From Isoetes taiwanensis (Eukaryota; Streptophyta; Lycopodiopsida; Isoetales; Isoetaceae), in NCBI GenBank assembly GCA_021234155.1, contig JAJEKV010000033.1, positions 11,606,163 to 11,670,162 on the forward strand: a stretch of DNA of 64,000 nucleotides. Reading direction: 5' to 3'. Both the position numbers and the translations under genes were made by a program. The notes below the pieces were generated by a model, which saw only the letters and a list, made by a program, of their open reading frames with translations, had not been told where the DNA came from and made no database searches. Positions 41,637 to 53,125 of the stretch are shown in pieces. How positions within the stretch are numbered: position 1 is the stretch's first letter; each line of letters opens with the position of its first letter.

Positions 41637-43335
41637 TCACCATTACAATAAAAGTCATCTAAAACACTTTAAAAGAAGCAAGCTGCTCAAACTGCCTCAA
41701 ATATAAGATTTTGAATACAATACCATACAAGAACCATGGTCCTAACCATTGTGAGAATTTCCTTCTGCAATACGAAACGAATTGTGCAAACTTAATTTGA
41801 ACTAAAGTTCTTGGAGGCTTCATATAAAGCTCGAATCATTGAGTGGAGCAGGTTGGCTAGACAAACATAATTAAAAGAAAGACACATAGAATGACATGGA
41901 AGTTATAATACACAGATCATACCATATGCTCTAAACTGCACATATAGGACACAAACACAGAATACGAAACGTTTAAAAGATCATTACCTGCAATTCATGT
42001 AGTATGTTCTTGCTCCATTACGAACAAATCCGTACGTTTCACAACTAACAAAAATGAATTCTCGCCAATTCTCCTCTGGCAAGAACTAGAGCACCTTCGT
42101 GTTGTGGCTTCTTTTAAAACTTGGCCAAACAGATTGCTCTATCATGCTTCTATTCTCACTAATGTTCCTTCACTAGAACAACATGTAGAAGACAAATATC
42201 CTGCAAACAACACAAGACTATATAGTGAACAAAAGAGAGGGCAATTTTAGCAAGTCTAGCATCAGTGCAGTTCTGTGTACACATGCATGAAACTAGGAAA
42301 ATGGACTGCAACCATACACCACAGGAGGTGGGAAAGCCAACTACCATGCATGGGAAAGCAAGATTAGTGATATTAATGGCAAGTTGGGAATACCTTCAAA
42401 TTGAGTTATTAGCTTATTTGCTTAAAGTTCAGCATCATAAAACAAAAGGCTGGCTCCACTGATACCTCTTAATACTCACATATAATAATGCACCATTCAA
42501 AGACTTATTTAAAGGTTTTCTAAGCATTTGTATAAAAATGTTACAAAGCAACATGGCTATGATTTTCTCGTTCGTTCTTATTTCCTGTTCGTTTTTATTT
42601 CCTGCCATGATTTTCTCTAGCAGATCAGGTTCAAGCCAGGGTAATTTCATTTGAGCAGGCGTGCAATCAAAATCAACAGGTTAGTGCCTAGTTTCTAACG
42701 AGTAGGTTACAATTTCTCAGTGCATACATGAAATTTCTAGTTGTTTTTCTTTCTTTAGACGTTCTTAAAACAGGAACTTTGGCATATGCAAGGGTTCTTA
42801 AGCTAAACTTTTTATTATGCAAGGGTTCCCAAGGATTTATATATTTCTCAATCAGCTATTAAAGGTTAATTCCCAGCTAACCAAAACGAAAGCAGGCAGA
42901 ACACGAGAAGATCAAGCTTATACACTGGCATAAAGGATGCTTAAATCTGCTAGGGGTAACACGTCTAATTTCCGGTGCTGGCATCAAGCTGTCTACCTTT
43001 GGCTACTGGCAAGTCCTTTATTGTTTCAAATTAAATCCAGGGAAAAGACAACCAATTCATGATAAGAAATAGGATAGAAAAAAATCCATAGTTCAAAAAA
43101 CATTTTTATACCCTAAGAAGCTGCATATACCTGAGAATCAAGGGAATATTCTTAGCTCTCTACACGACACTAACAAACAAGGGTTTGTCCGAAAACGTTA
43201 TTGTCATTTTAGCAAAGCACTCATGTTAAGGCATTTTATTGAAACTTATAAAGGTATTTTGATAGTTTTCCTTCTATAGAGGCTCGTTATCGCATTGCTA
43301 GGCTATTCCAAGTGTGAGTTATTTGTTTACTCGGC
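41240..43335. other. AT-rich non-coding stretch with a long T run
   Basis: A run of 29 T lies at 41605-41633, possibly the reverse complement of a retroposon poly(A) tail. The 100 bp to its left show no gene homology I can name. The rest has no recognised gene. Confidence 0.45.
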
Positions 43336-43339
43336 TACA

Positions 43340-43491
43340 AGAATCATAACTCCTTAACATATTCAGTTTCGTTATCTCAGGGCATGTAAAGCATGGCAGT
43401 CATTATGGATTTCATAGAATCAGAACTCCTTAACATATTCAGTTTCGTAATCTCAGGGCATGTAAAGCATGGCAGTCATTATGGATTTCAT
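43340..43491. repeat. 76-bp tandem duplication
   Basis: Units start at 43340 and 43416 with AGAATCATAACTCC and AGAATCAGAACTCC, then share CTTAACATATTCAGTTTCG and GGCATGTAAAGCATGGCAG. Nearly identical, so recent. The following 43500-44290 is AT-rich without recognised features. Confidence 0.85.
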
Positions 43492-44295
43492 TGAAATACA
43501 CTACACCACTATACTTTACGTCACACTTAAGAGGCAGATCCAAGAATTGACAGTGAAGTCTGACTTGATGTGTACTTCCAGTTAATGGAAAATATCTCAA
43601 TATAGTTCCGTTTCATCTAATCCATTGTCTCCCATTAAGCTGTGTGTTGTTACATGCATGTGGCAATCACAAGTTTGTGTGTCACTGTCCCCAGCTATAA
43701 GTCTTTTGGTACTTCTATTCATTATATTAGTCAGAAGAATATCTTGCATGATCGAAAATAGTGACCTGGATTACCATATCCTTCGCAACTGATCCTCCTA
43801 CAAGACGTTGACCAACATCTCTTTTACCATACACATGGCCATGAACCATGTTCTGAGTGACCGTGCCCAGATTGTATACTTATTGTAGTCTAATCAGGAA
43901 GGGATCCAGTCCACAAGGCCACATAAGGCCTTTTTATTAGTCTTCTTATGAATGTCTACACGAGTTTCCCTGCTGCTATTGTGCATTTTGTGATAACCAT
44001 TATGCCACTTGTGTTATGATCCAACCGGCTTGCCAAATGTAAATGAGGCTCTATCAATGAGTTCCCAGCATTCAAACACAATGGTAATGGTGATTGGAAA
44101 CGTTAACCCAATGCAGAACAGTAGATAAAACTTAGCAATTCATATGCTCCATGGGATCAGAGGACACGTTTAAACTGTGTTTGCTATCGGCCAAACAAAC
44201 CAATTTGATTTGTGTTTATCTACGATAGAAGAAGAAGAAGAAAATTTTAACGTCCACGGAACCCAATCGGGTTATGGGACCTAATACAGAAGATA

Positions 44296-44462
44296 GGGCA
44301 AAAGCCCAGACTGAAACTCGGGGACCAAGCCCCGTGACCAAACCAAAAAGGCCGAAGCCAAAATCAAAATCAAACGTGGGGACTAGCCCCAGTACACAGA
44401 ACTCGGGGACTATGCCCCGTAGCAAATCACAATGCCAGAATAAAACAAGAGGGCATAAGCCC
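44296..44462. repeat. Array of five short GC inverted repeats
   Basis: Five hairpins of one style stand in A-rich DNA: GGGCAAAAGCCC (44296-44307), CGGGGACCAAGCCCCG (44319-44334), TGGGGACTAGCCCCA (44377-44391), CGGGGACTATGCCCCG (44404-44419) and GGGCATAAGCCC (44451-44462). They lie inside open frames on both strands (44274-44522 plus; 44602-44216 minus), Lys/Ser/Pro-rich by composition, which I do not call as genes. A comparable array is at 62351-62661. Confidence 0.7.
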
Positions 44463-44882
44463 AAGCAGAGCTCTGAGTCAAACCAACTACACAGAAATTG
44501 CCCATGGATCAAGCTCCATTGAAATAGAACAGGTATGGACCTGCAAGTTTGAACATATATAAACATGTCAAACAACATAATAAATATATTTGCATGTTGC
44601 AATGCTAGAAGATATGCTTCAATGATCAGTGATCATAGAATAGTACCTTACATGCATTAAGACTATGATTCTATACATACTCTAATTTAAAAACATCTGC
44701 TCAACTGGATTCGGGCAAAAGCAATGGAACAATCCCATAATCTAGGTATATAATTAAAATTACAATGCTGTTGATTGATGATAGAAAAACTAATACAACT
44801 CTGCAATCTTCACAACTCTGCAATCTTCTACAACTAATATAAGCAATATAATTAGAGGAACATCAACCACATAAGCCTGCAT

Positions 44883-45600
44883 ATGCTGAACTGGTCTTTT
44901 GTTGCCATGAAGGAACCACATGTGGCATACATTCCAACCAAACTCTTACCAACAAAACGATTTTGTTCAAATCCCTTTTGGCTGATCTTTGAATGTAATT
45001 CTCTATCCTTGTCTAAGACCACATCCAATACAACTATATGCTTTAAAGGTGCAAACTACTGCATGCTTTTAAGGTTTGCCTTGTCTATGGCAGCTATATT
45101 ACCACAAGCTTTCATGCTGCAAATAGACACAATAGGATCTGGAGGCACATCCTCCAGCTGCATCTCATCAAAACAGCTCAATGCTTTCTGACGAGATTCA
45201 TGTTCTGCATAGTTTTATAATAAGTGCAGTCCAACTAACAACAATATTTTTTTGGTATACATCGAGAGCATGTTGTGGTTATCCACAAACAATATGCCCT
45301 GACATGAGAGATGTCCAGGCATGTTCATTACGGGGAGATAATTTGTTAGAGACTTGCTGGGTATCAGCACCACTACCATATTCGACAAATATAAGCACAA
45401 GATAATTACCCACTGTTGAATGTGCTTGCAATCCATTTCCGCAGATGTGGTTGTGAACCCCCTTGGCATACTCCAAGTTCCTATCTTGTCTGCATTTCTG
45501 CAAGTTACTAATAATGTCCTCTATCAGAGACTGCTCATCCAAGCTGGCTAGAGGACCCAGTGCTTTGTACCTATACACCTTTAGAATGCATTTTTATCTA
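44883..45600 (-). pseudogene. PLS-type PPR protein pseudogene
   Basis: Reading minus: NLQKCRQDRNLEYAKGVHNH, VGNYLVLIFVEYGSGAD and NEHAWTSLMSGHI (45578-45279), then CFDEMQLEDVPPDPIVSICS and MKACGNIAAIDK (45185-45070), then RELHSKISQKGFEQN and VGKSLVGMYATCGS (45000-44900). These are P, L and S motifs of the organellar RNA-editing PPR class, with the VH-x-H, GN-LV-MY-xCGS and W-x-x-(L/M)-x-x-G landmarks. At least three stops or frameshifts break the chain. The C-terminal E/DYW part is not seen. Confidence 0.75.
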
Positions 45601-45609
45601 AATTCTTAC

Positions 45610-47870
45610 CTTTTGTAGTTCCCTGGACGCCTGTATCAGAATGTGCAGAACACTACCCTGAACTTCTTTTAGTTTTGGGCATTTTGGTTGCAAAATGTCT
45701 ATATTCAGCTTGTCTTACTTGCCCCTAGTATTCTGAGGCTCTTTCTTCCAGCATCTTGCAAGCATCCGGTGGTCTATTCAAAGCCCTATTCTACTTCAGA
45801 TTTAATGCAGCAATATATTGCATCTGCAAGGACAATTACACAACTAAATATTGAATTGATTGTGGGCAAGGCAAAGAACTTGTTCCAGCATGCATTCCAG
45901 TCATCTATTGTGGGTTTACTCCAATCTTGTCACTGCAGGACAACAATGAAAGAGAACATCTAAGATGAGGTTATTGATCGGGCATGTCCTAATAAACAAC
46001 CTTTTTTTCAACCCTAAAGATCTTTCAATTGTTGTAAGCTTGGACGGCTCAACAGTGAGATCTAGGCAAAGTAGCACTAAATTTTGTAATTGTTTGCAAT
46101 AAAAAAAGAACCCTCGTTTATGAAGTCTTGACAACATAAAGGAACTCCAATTTAATAATGGCAATGCTATGGCGTGCACATTGCTACTACGTCTGCAATA
46201 AATTTGTTACACCATGAGATATTATGGATCTGCAGAAGGACACTGCCTTGTATAGCCTCAATAACTTGGCTTCGAATGACAAAATATTTAGGTGCATCAG
46301 ACAAGAGTGTATAGAAGAATTTTTCGTTGTAGAGCTTTTATCCCCAATCTAAGTAGTTCATAGCATAAAATAAGGACCATTCAAACTGCTTGTATGGCCT
46401 AAGTCAAAATATAAGAACTATCAATCTTAGAAAACAAAAGATAATACTTAGAGCATGCTCTAGAAGGCTACTTCAAACCTTAGCATTAAATACAGCAAGC
46501 CACATTTAGCATGAAGTTCAGCAAGCCACATGTGATCTGCTCGTGATTATTCTAGAAAGAAGAGAGATATGAAGACATGGAATTCAAAATAGAACTAATC
46601 AATTTGGCCTTGAACTGAAGATTTGATTTGATCAACACTTTTCCACGATGCCTCAAATAAGTGCAAAAAGAATCATCAAAGCATGAAATTTTCAAGACCA
46701 CGGGCTTTCAGAGCTGTTGCCGGTCGAAATCAAAAGATTGCAGAAGCTCCACCCATGTGCAAAGGAAAACTGGACGAATTTGCTGCTGTCGAGGCACAAG
46801 GCCAAGAACATTCTCCCGCAAGATATCCCGGCGCACCCATAACTGCCTTTGACTTGGAATTTTCATGAATTTCTGAAGCCGTAGATGAAATCAAACGATG
46901 GAAATAGCAGCCACCTGCACAAAAGTCTCACCTGGCAGCAACGTGGACACTCTGAAATTGCTTCGAAGTGTCAACTTGTGTTTGTGCAAACGTGCGGAAA
47001 AAAAAATCAAAAACTTGGCCTAGTCATTTTCCATTTAAAGTGCATAAAATGCTTGGTCATCATGTGACATGCACACCATCCAAAGACTGCAAAAGTGGTT
47101 CTTGAATTTTAGCACAGCGGGAGGAGAATAGATCCAAAAGGCACTCTGTCAGTTTTTATTGATTCGCCTTTCAAATGTAACTTCTCGACCATGTCCCAAG
47201 TGCAAATGACCAAAACTCGACCTTCATAATGTAAACCCTTCAATAACCTACACGAGGCTTACATTTCGGAAGCCATATCCTAGTCAGATTTGACCAGGAA
47301 CTTGCATAGTGTCATCAAGTAGAGGGACAGTGTTGATGCTAGATGACGGACTCTTAAAACCTTTCGGAAGTAATTTGTCCCAAATGTGCTCTCCCTATAG
47401 TCCTGGAAACAGACGGACAACTCCCGCACTCTGAAACTATGAATTGGCTCTTCCAATGAACTTAGAACATCGACGTTACCCGAGAGACCAAGTTTTATAG
47501 GCAAAAGACCACCCCTTCACCAAAAAGCGCCAAAGTAGCTCATATCCAACACATTCGTAGTCAATTGATCTAGGAGGTGGCTGCGGAATACTGTCATGTG
47601 GAGTGTTCGTGATTTTTTCCTTGCCAAAATTGACCATGTAACTTGGTTCCAAAGACATTTTGCGGGAAGTCGAATCGTCATTCCGGAGCCTTTATACTGC
47701 CCGAATGACAGAACACTTGGATTTCTACGCGGTCGCCCATAGGATGTTTCGTGGTTTGATAAGTTCTCCTGGAGCGATCTTGGATTTTTTTAAACCTGCT
47801 CGAAGCAGGGTCCTAGAACGGAGGATTCAATGGTTGGATAGGGAAACAGAGCTTTGGGGTGGGGGTGGGG
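45610..47870. other. Mostly non-coding stretch
   Basis: Scattered frames of at most 91 codons have no motif I recognise. Two minus-strand frames near 47658-47476 (MSLEPSYMVNFGKEKI) and 47504-47280 adjoin and could be one relic of about 130 codons, but I cannot name it. A 13-base C-rich run sits at 47884-47902. Confidence 0.35.
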
Positions 47871-47997
47871 GGCAATAGCATACCTGCCCCCCCCCCTCCC
47901 CCGGGAGGTAGCCGCGCAAAGTCCTGGCCTTGTTCGACTTGGGGAAGGTGCCCGTTCTTATATCAGACCCAATCAAAGAGGGAGGGAGAGAGAGCAT

Positions 47998-48385
47998 GTT
48001 GGAGGCTAGGTGGCAGTTTGAGCCACGTTGGCATGTTGGAACCTAGGTGGCATGTTAGAGCCCACTTGGCATGTTTGAGCCACCTTGGCATGTTAGAGCA
48101 TCTCACATGGCATATTAGAGCCCACGTGGCATATTTGAGCCAACTAGGTAGTATGGTGGTGGATCCTAGGGGCACAATATTTGAACCATAAAAAATAACA
48201 TATGAAATCAATTAAACCATTGCAATATTTTTCATTAGAAATGGCATTTAAGGCCATTAATGTTTGAATTGGAATGTTGGAGTCACCCTCGCATGTTGGA
48301 GCCTAGGTGGCGTGTTTGAGCCATCTTTGCATGTTAGAGACCACATGGCATGGTTGAGCCACCTTGGCATGTTCGCGCCATGAAA
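47998..48385. repeat. ~20-bp GGCATGTTxGAGCC minisatellite
   Basis: About ten units of TTGGCATGTTxGAGCCxxG type run from 47998 to 48160. A second cluster of five lies at 48276-48380. Variants include GGTGGCATGTTAGAGCC and TGGCATATTTGAGCC. Translation gives repeated HLGMLE-like words, which I regard as artefact. Confidence 0.7.
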
Positions 48386-48950
48386 GGCTATATGAACATG
48401 TCATCTATGTGGTACAACCTGTGGCATGTCAAGGACGTGTATATAGGGTTATTGAAGGTATTCCAAGTTGCTTAAGGCAACCGACCTATGCAAGAAACTT
48501 GCAAAAATAATACGAAGAACTCAAGTTTTAAATTATTTCCCAGAACCAAAAAAATGCAGTCTCAACAAAACTTATGCCATACACGAACAATCTCGGATTT
48601 TGATGCCATTTCAATTCAAGCAGGTGCTCTAATATGCAAAGAATCTATGATCAAAAGTCTAGCCCCAAAAAATATGTAGAACCTTTTCAAATTTGACAAT
48701 TTAACCAAGTCAAAATAAAGTCAATGTTCCTTGCAGAATTCAAATATTTGCAAAATGAGTAAATGAGCTATTTTCCCAATCCTTACATCTAGAGCTATCT
48801 CTGACACGCATGCAACACAATGCATTAGGTCCTTTCAAACAAAAAAAAAAAAAAATGCAAATATGACCTGAAAAATCATTTTTTGATTGACAAACTGTCC
48901 CTTTGGAACAATGACTTGGAACTTGAAGATTTTTTATTATTTTTTGTTCT

Positions 48951-49133
48951 AAAATGAGTTGTAGCGGAGGGGGATAAGAGGAAACTAGGTGTAGGAAAAG
49001 CTAGGAGTAGATAGGCTAGTTTTCTCAATTTGTATTTTCGCACACAAAAATGAGTTGTAGCGGAGGGGGATAAGAGGAAACTATGTGTAGGAAAAGCTAG
49101 GAGTAGATAGGCTAGTTTTCTCAATTTGTATTG
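48951..49133. repeat. 96-bp tandem duplication
   Basis: Units begin AAAATGAGTTGTAGCGGAGG at 48951 and 49047. They are identical over about 85 bp apart from AACTAGG versus AACTATG. Confidence 0.85.
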
Positions 49134-49389
49134 CACGCCCCGAAAAGCCAATTTTGAGAATCGACATGACCAAATTCAAAAATTTCAAAGCGCATTAAGT
49201 TGGAAAATAAGGATTTTTTGTTTTCAGGGCAAGAATGGCTAAGGATGGGTGATTTGGCAACAAAGATGATGCCTTGGCAAGCAAAGGCTGACATGGCAAT
49301 GCGAGGGTGGTGATGTGGCAAGAAATTTAACAAACAACTTTTTTTTTGACATGGATATGATATGGTGATGATGTGGAGGGAATATGATG

Positions 49390-49811
49390 TGATGATGTGG
49401 AGGTGATATAATGGAAACTTTGACATGTATGCATAATGGTGCTTGATTTTGAAAATTTTAGCCAACAATTTGCCTTTTCTAGAAATTTCATGTCAAAGGT
49501 ATGCTTTCTCTCTCTACCTTTGTTTTTTAGAGAGAGAAGATGGTTTTGGACCTCAGAAATGGCCAAATTGAATGAAACTTTAGCAATTTTTCATGATGTG
49601 TGATGATGTGGAGGTGATATAATGCAAACTTTGACATGTATGCACGATGGTGCTTGATTTTGAGAATTTTAGACCAACTCCTTTTGTATAAATGTCATGT
49701 CAAAGGTGTATTTTCTCTCTCTATCTTTGTTTTTTAGAGAGAAGATGGTTTTGGACCTTAAAAATGGTCAAATTGGATGAAACTTTAGCAAATTTTCATT
49801 GGATGAATGGT
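49390..49811. repeat. 211-bp tandem duplication
   Basis: Units begin TGATGATGTGGAGGTGATAT at 49390 and 49601 and share the ACTTTGACATGTATGCA string, an AGAGAGAAGATGGTTTTGG segment and ATGAAACTTTAGCAA. Divergence is about 10%. It ends just before the palindrome. Confidence 0.75.
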
Positions 49812-49825
49812 GTACTTTTGGCTAA

Positions 49826-52402
49826 AAGTCGTATTTAATTAAAGTGGGACAAATCTCGAATTTTGGGACTCAGACTGAAAATGGGACTCATACTGACAAA
49901 TTTTTTTTCATTGAATCGTTGTTAGATCAGGGGGAGGGGAAGGGGAAGGGGAGAAGTTGGGGGAGAAGTTGAGAGAAGTAAGGAAGGGGTTAAGTTAGAA
50001 GAAGGGGGGAGGGAGGAAGTTCGAAAAGGGGGGTGAGAAGAGGGGGCAAGGGGAGGTGAGAGGAGGGTGTAAGGGAGGTGAGTTCAAAAAGGGGGGAGAA
50101 GAGGGGCAAGGGGAGGTGAGAGGAGGGTGCAAGGGGAGGTGAGTTCGGAAAGGGGGGTGAGAAGAGGGGGAGGGGGAGGGAAGGGGCAAGGGAAGGGAGA
50201 GCAAGGGGAGGGGAGGGAAGTGGCAAGGGGAGGGAGTCTCCCCCACCCCCTCCAAAATAAAAATAATAATACAATATTCATAATATAAATAAATAAATAA
50301 ATTACAAATTAATTAATTAGAGTTGTCAATGTAATTAAATATATAAATTAGAGAAACAAACGAGTCAATATATACAATTAATTAATTTAGCCTAGACATT
50401 AATTTAGCCTTAGACCATTTGTCGCCTCGCAAGGCGAGAATGTGCATGGACTGAAGCCAAGCCGAGAATGTGCAAGGCGAGAATGTGCATGGACTGAAGC
50501 CAAGCCGAGAATGTGCAAGGCGAGAATGTGCATGGACTGCATGTGCATGTTGAATTGTAAACATCATTTTCTCCCCTCTCATGATGTGAAGTGGATGTAA
50601 AATGATGACTAACTTTAATAATAATCGTTGGCATGCCCAAATACACAACTAAGCCCAAATACAACACAAATGCCCCATTCTCGACTCGGTAGTCGAGAAT
50701 GAAGCATCCCTTCATCAATAGGAAGAAATGGTCATGCAGCTGCTCTGGGGTTTTTTCAGAAACAAAGACCCAATTCAGGCGAAAAGTGAGAGCATTCAGA
50801 AGCTTGTATGCATAGCAAGAACATCTGTCACTTCTTTGGCAATGCAAGAGGCCACCATGGCTCTTCTACCATGCAAGAAAGGCAATTCTTCATCTTCTAC
50901 TCCGTGCTTGGACAACTCCGACAAATTGCAAAGCTCGGAGAGCGGATTTGCTGGCCAAAATCTGCATCAAACACAAAACACAAAGAGATTTGCTGGCCAC
51001 ATCTTCCACATCAAACACAAAGAGAAACCCAAATCCAAAACCGGAAGCACATTTAAGGACCAAGCACATTTCGGTTCTTCTCCCGAATAGTCACTTCTTC
51101 CTCTGTTAAGTTCTCTATAGCTGCTATTGCAAGTTTAGATGAAGACGCTCACATTGTTTTCTTTCGCTAGACAAGTTTAGATAAAAAGGCTCCCATTGTT
51201 TCTCACCTAGCAGCCGCTGCTCCAAAAATCCCCGTTCGTGTATATTTTATGCAAACGAAAAAAGAGGGAGGCTGAAATTTTGCCCCTTTTTCAAGTCGGT
51301 TGCAAGTCGATCCGTCGCTGCAATGCTTCCTCTCTCATTAAAGCGCCGCTACCGAAAAAGAAGAATCGGCCGTAGCAAAGAACATCCGTTATTAAGAAGA
51401 GCAGCTGGAAAGAAAAACCTTTGTTAAGCAAGACGCCAAAGCAGCTTGAAGAAGATGTCGGAGCAGCTTGAAGAAAAACTTCTGTTAAGCAAGACCCCGG
51501 AGCAGCTTGATGAAGAGAAGAAGCAGCTTGAAATTGGGCGGAGATCAGACAGATACAAGGGAAATTGGCGCAGCAGATCATGCAGCCTATATTCATTTTT
51601 TTCCATTCTTTTCTTTGCCTCTCCCGGCAGCGGCAACAAGGCGCAGGGGCTCTGCCTCCATACAAGCACATTTGAGCTCCATATCCAAGCTCCGTTCCTT
51701 GGCTTTGATCCAAACATGAAGAGCAGGTTTTTGCCTCTATCGCCTGTGCTCTGCTCTGTGCTTCTTTATTTATTTTCTTTTTCCATTCTTTTCTTTGCCT
51801 CTCCCGGCAGCGGCAACAAGGCGTAGGCGCAAGAAACAGCGGAAGAAACAGCATGAATGACGACTAGCAAAAGAAATGATGGCCATACCTTATAAAAAGA
51901 TCTGCCGTAGCCTTCTTGCTCCCGATCTTTCCTATTCTTTTTGTGCATGTATGCCCGTTTCTTGCTCCAACTCTTTCCGATTCTTTTTTGCATAGCCACG
52001 ATTTTCGGCGTAATTGTTGATTTTGCATAGCCACGATTTTCGGCGTAAGTGTTGGTTAATCTGCCAAGCCGAAATTGATTAGCAAGCCGGTGGGAGCTAT
52101 GGCGTTGGGGAGCTTCTTCCAAGTGGTACAAAGGAACTTCTGTCTCAAAGGTATGTACCAAAGTTTAAAATTCAACCATGGGCGGGAAAAAAAGGCGGGG
52201 TATTAAAAAAAAGGGGGTAAAATAATACGTTGAAAAAGAAAGGAAAATAAATGATTTTAAAATTCAAGCATGGGTGGGAAAAAAAGGCGGGGTATTAGAA
52301 AAAAAAAGGGTAAAATAATACGTTGAAAAAGAAAGTGTAAAATAAATGCTAATAATATAGGATTATATTTTGACGTGTCCCCATATTTTGCCATGGTGCA
52401 CG
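49826..52402 (+). mobile_element. Left arm of 5.9-kb palindrome (foldback-type element)
   Basis: This arm is the reverse complement of 53126-55691. The outer end starts AAGTCGTATTTAATTAAAG. The inner end is CCATGGTGCACG at 52391-52402. From the outside in it has a purine-rich tract (49928-50245), a CATTCTCGACTCGG hairpin (about 50678-50702), 43-bp GCAAGGCGAGAATGTGC repeats (50440-50540), a block with short frames repeating an EQLxEE-type heptad word (51420-51530), the string GCCTCTCCCGGCAGCGGCAA twice (about 51619 and 51799), and two ~90-bp GGCGGGGTATTA repeats (52190-52340). No transposase is encoded. Confidence 0.85.
49928..50245. repeat. Purine-rich tract in left palindrome arm
   Basis: About 315 bp made almost wholly of G and A in GGGGAGG/AAGGGG words, with a weak ~50-60 bp periodicity (GGTGAGAAGAGG-GCAAGGGGAGG). 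Its counterpart in the right arm is C/T-rich. The Pro/Leu/Ser-rich frames across it are compositional. Confidence 0.8.
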
Positions 52403-53125
52403 TTTTCTAGGAAAATAGGATTATAGGATTATAATATAGGATTATATTTTGACGTGTCCCCATATTTTGACGTGTCCCCATATTTTGCCATAGTGGTCGT
52501 ATTATCACAATGATTACACCCTCTTCACACATGAACCACCTAGTGCAAACGGCGGGTGGAGCTCTGTCCAAGTCACGGAGCAACTTACAGACGATAGAAA
52601 TTTGTATGAGGAGTTCCTTCATAGGCCACGTGCTTGTATGTCCAACTGATGTCACCACCCTCTTCTCGACATCTTTCTTCAATGAACTGGTCTTTTCATT
52701 GCTCCCAAGCATGTACTATCTGGTCGAGATAAGGACTACAAAAGACAAAATCAAGTTAGTCAAGTGATGCTACAAGTAAAAAAATTAAAATAAAGCACAG
52801 TTCTTAGGGCCATTTTGAAAATATAGGCACGAGCCTTTCTCGACTTCATGAAGTCGAGAAAGAAGCACCAAAGCAAAAAACGCAAGTTTTAAGGGTCGAG
52901 AGGCCTTTCTTTCATTTCGCGAAGTCGAAAAGGCAGCTCAAAGCTTAAAAACGCAGTTTTTAGGGGTCAGAAGGCCTTTCGACTCGCGAGTCGAAAAGGC
53001 GTACCAAAGCTTAAAAACGCAGGTTTTAGGGATCAGAAGGCCTTTCTCGACTCGCGAGTCGAGAAAGGCAGTTCAAAGCCAGAAACGCAGGTTTTAGGGG
53101 TCAGAAGGCCTTTATCGACTCGCAC
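52403..53125. other. 723-bp centre of the palindrome
   Basis: This is the only part of the element without an inverted partner. 52403-52500 repeats the GACGTGTCCCCATATTTTG word of the inner arm. 52500-52800 has an open minus-strand frame (52712-52407) containing KRVVTSVGHTSTWPMKELLI, which I do not recognise. 52833-53125 is an array of hairpin units. Only two frames of more than 80 codons exist. Confidence 0.75.
52833..53125. repeat. Tandem array of hairpin-forming ~69-bp units
   Basis: Units start at GCC 52833, 52903, 52974, 53040 and 53108 (spacings 70, 71, 66, 68). Each has an inverted repeat (CTCGACTTCATGAAGTCGAG in unit 1; CGACTCGCGAGTCG in units 3 and 4) followed by CAAAGC-TAAAAACGCA-GTTTTAGGG-TCAGAAGG. 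Unit 5 is cut within its hairpin by the start of the right arm. Compensating variation (TTCATGAA in unit 1 versus TCGCGA in units 3-4) keeps the palindrome. Confidence 0.85.

Noticed and set aside
44216-44602. 128-codon minus-strand ORF and the overlapping 82-codon plus-strand ORF
   Set aside because: Both are composition-driven by the GC hairpin array and A-rich spacers; no motif or start context support.
47859-48191. 110-codon ORF with repeated HLGMLE-like words
   Set aside because: It is the read-through of the 20-bp minisatellite.
49990-50281. Pro/Ser/Leu-rich frames across the purine tract, and the matching ones at 55250-55596
   Set aside because: Products of homopurine/homopyrimidine DNA; the same effect appears in several frames at once.
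51446-51854. ORFs of 126-187 codons in the palindrome arms as element proteins
   Set aside because: They overlap each other on both strands, contain duplicated low-complexity words, show no known domain, and the longest (187 codons) is not preserved in the other arm.
52833-53125. Regularly spaced repeats resembling a CRISPR array
   Set aside because: Spacers are not unique (the whole ~69-bp unit repeats), the repeats are long palindromes at the centre of a large inverted repeat, there are no cas genes, and the context is plant nuclear DNA.
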